This document shows, piece by piece, positions 62,691 through 64,000 of a stretch of 64,000 bases of DNA. Under the pieces are notes generated by a model, which had not been told where the DNA came from, did not search any database, and was given only the letters and a program-made list of their open reading frames with translations. The stretch comes from Antedon mediterranea. Lineage: Eukaryota > Echinodermata > Crinoidea > Comatulida > Antedonidae. Position 1 is the first letter of the stretch, and the number at the start of each line of letters is the position of its first letter. The stretch lies in contig NC_092675.1 in assembly GCF_964355755.1 (NCBI RefSeq), forward strand, positions 14,089,312-14,153,311, in the 5' to 3' direction. The position numbers and the translations under genes were made by a program.

Positions 62691-64000
62691 TGATTTTCGA
62701 AAAAGATTGTTAACATAAAAACACCAAAGTGCTTAGAATCACATTATAAACCGTTTTAGACCATTTTGAGGATTTCGATAACAATTTTCACACAAAAACA
62801 TCAAAGAGCACAAAATAGCTTAATATCGTATTTAAAAATGTTTTAGACCATTTTGAGCATTTTAGATAAAACTTTTTCACACAAAAAACCAAAGTGCTTA
62901 GAATAGCTTCAAATCGAATTTGGAGACGGTTTAGACCATTTTGTGATTTTGAAAAAACTTGTTAACATAAAAACACCAAAGTGCTTAGAATAGCTTCAAA
63001 TCGCATTTGGAGACGTTTTAGACCATTTTGTGATTTTCGAAAAAACTTGTTAACATAAAAACACCAAAGTGCTTAGAATAGCTTCAAATCGTATTTGGAG
63101 ACGTTTTAGACCATTTTGAGATTTTCGAAAAAACTTGGTTACACAAAAACATCAAAGTGCTTAAAATCACATTATAAACCGTTTTAGACCATTTTGAACA
63201 TTTCGATAACACTTTTCACACAAAAACATCAAAGAGCACAAAATAGCTTAATATCGTATTTAAAAACGTTTTAGACCATTTTGAGCATTTCGACAAAACT
63301 TTTTCACACAAAACACCAAAGTGCTTAGAATAGCTTCAAATCGCATTTGGAGACGTTTTAGACCAATTTGTGCATTTCGATGAAACTTGATTACACAAAA
63401 ACATCAACGTGCTTAAAATCACATTATAAACCGTTTTAGACCATTTTGAGCATTTCGATAACACTTTTCACACAAAAACATCAAAGAGCACAAAATAGCT
63501 TAATATCGTATTTAAAAACGTTTTAGACCATTTTGAGCATTTAGACAAAACTTTTTCACACAAAACACCAAAGTGCTTAGAATAGCTTCAAATCGCATTT
63601 GGAGACGTTTTAGACCATTTTGTGCATTTCGATGAAACTTGGTTACACAAAAACATCAAAGTGCTTAAAATCACATTATAAATCGTTTTAGACCATTTTG
63701 AGCATTTCGACAAAACTTTTTCACACAAAATACCAAAGGGCTTAGAATAGCTTCAAATCGCATTTGGAGACGTTTTAGACCATTTTGTGATTTTCGAAAA
63801 AACTTTTTAACATAAAAACACCAAAGTGCTTAGAATAGCTTCAAATCACATTTGGAGACGTTTTAGACCATTTTGTGATTTTCGAAAAAACTTGGTTACA
63901 CAAAAACATCAAAGTGCTTAAAATCACATTATAAATCGTTTTAGACCATTTTGAGCATTTCGACAAAACTTTTTCACACAAAATACCAAAGGGCTTAGAA
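62691..64000. repeat. Satellite unit of 7432-bp period, copy 2 (runs off window)
   Basis: This is the second copy of 55291-56570, including both copies of the 253-bp trimer marker CCAAAGGGC at 63733 and 63986. The array continues beyond the end of the window. Confidence 0.85.

Noticed and set aside
1-64000. CRISPR array
   Set aside because: Units are contiguous similar monomers of 77-88 bp without unique spacers, in AT-rich eukaryotic satellite.
6835-64000. CENP-B box in the satellite
   Set aside because: TTCG is present in most monomers, but the required CGGG part of the motif never follows at the right spacing in the monomers I examined.
1-64000. tRNA, rRNA, telomeric repeats or bacterial promoters
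   Set aside because: I saw no cloverleaf-like or rRNA-like sequence and no runs of telomere-type hexamers. The AT-rich promoter-like words are repeated in every monomer and carry no weight.

Overview
The window is almost entirely tandem satellite DNA from a eukaryotic, probably animal, genome. It is AT-rich (a typical monomer is about 32% G+C) and I see no credible protein-coding gene, tRNA, rRNA or CRISPR array. The only non-satellite DNA is two copies of one mobile element, at 685-2988 and 3918-6834. I do not recognise the satellite family. The frequent AGGCCTA words in the element give only a weak impression of a marine invertebrate.

Satellite (1-684, 2989-3917, 6835-64000; about 58.8 kb, roughly 680 monomers by simple division). 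There are three related monomer classes sharing a TTTTAGACCATTTTG core: A (88 bp), B (77 bp) and C (87 bp). A B is nearly always followed by a C, then by a variable number of A units. The cleanest higher-order unit is a decamer, B-C-A-A-A twice, of 855-856 bp. Above this sit tandem duplications with periods of 253, 255, 780, 855, 856, 1283, 2898, 3763, 3766 and 7432 bp. Hybrid and shortened monomers mark unequal-exchange or deletion junctions. This organisation resembles alpha-satellite higher-order repeats, so a centromeric or pericentromeric location is plausible but not shown.

Mobile element. Each copy has 15-bp perfect terminal inverted repeats (AATGGATATGAAAGG) and lies between TTAA duplications. 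Near-identical satellite segments without the element occur at 19015-20160, about 36865-37380 and about 61000-61250, each with a single TTAA at the matching position. This establishes insertion with TTAA target duplication. No transposase frame is visible, so the element is non-autonomous. Its interior looks like captured gene-regulatory DNA: an inverted CCAAT pair, an NRF1-like site, a perfect CRE, a splice donor and, in copy 2 only, a splice acceptor, a short second exon and a polyadenylation signal. The two copies share the same target monomer and the same flanks, so one insertion was later duplicated together with its satellite. They differ by a 613-bp segment present only in copy 2.

There are no working genes whose cooperation could be described. 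The interest lies in the history of the array: a transposon-borne gene fragment taken up by a satellite and copied by the satellite's own unequal exchange.
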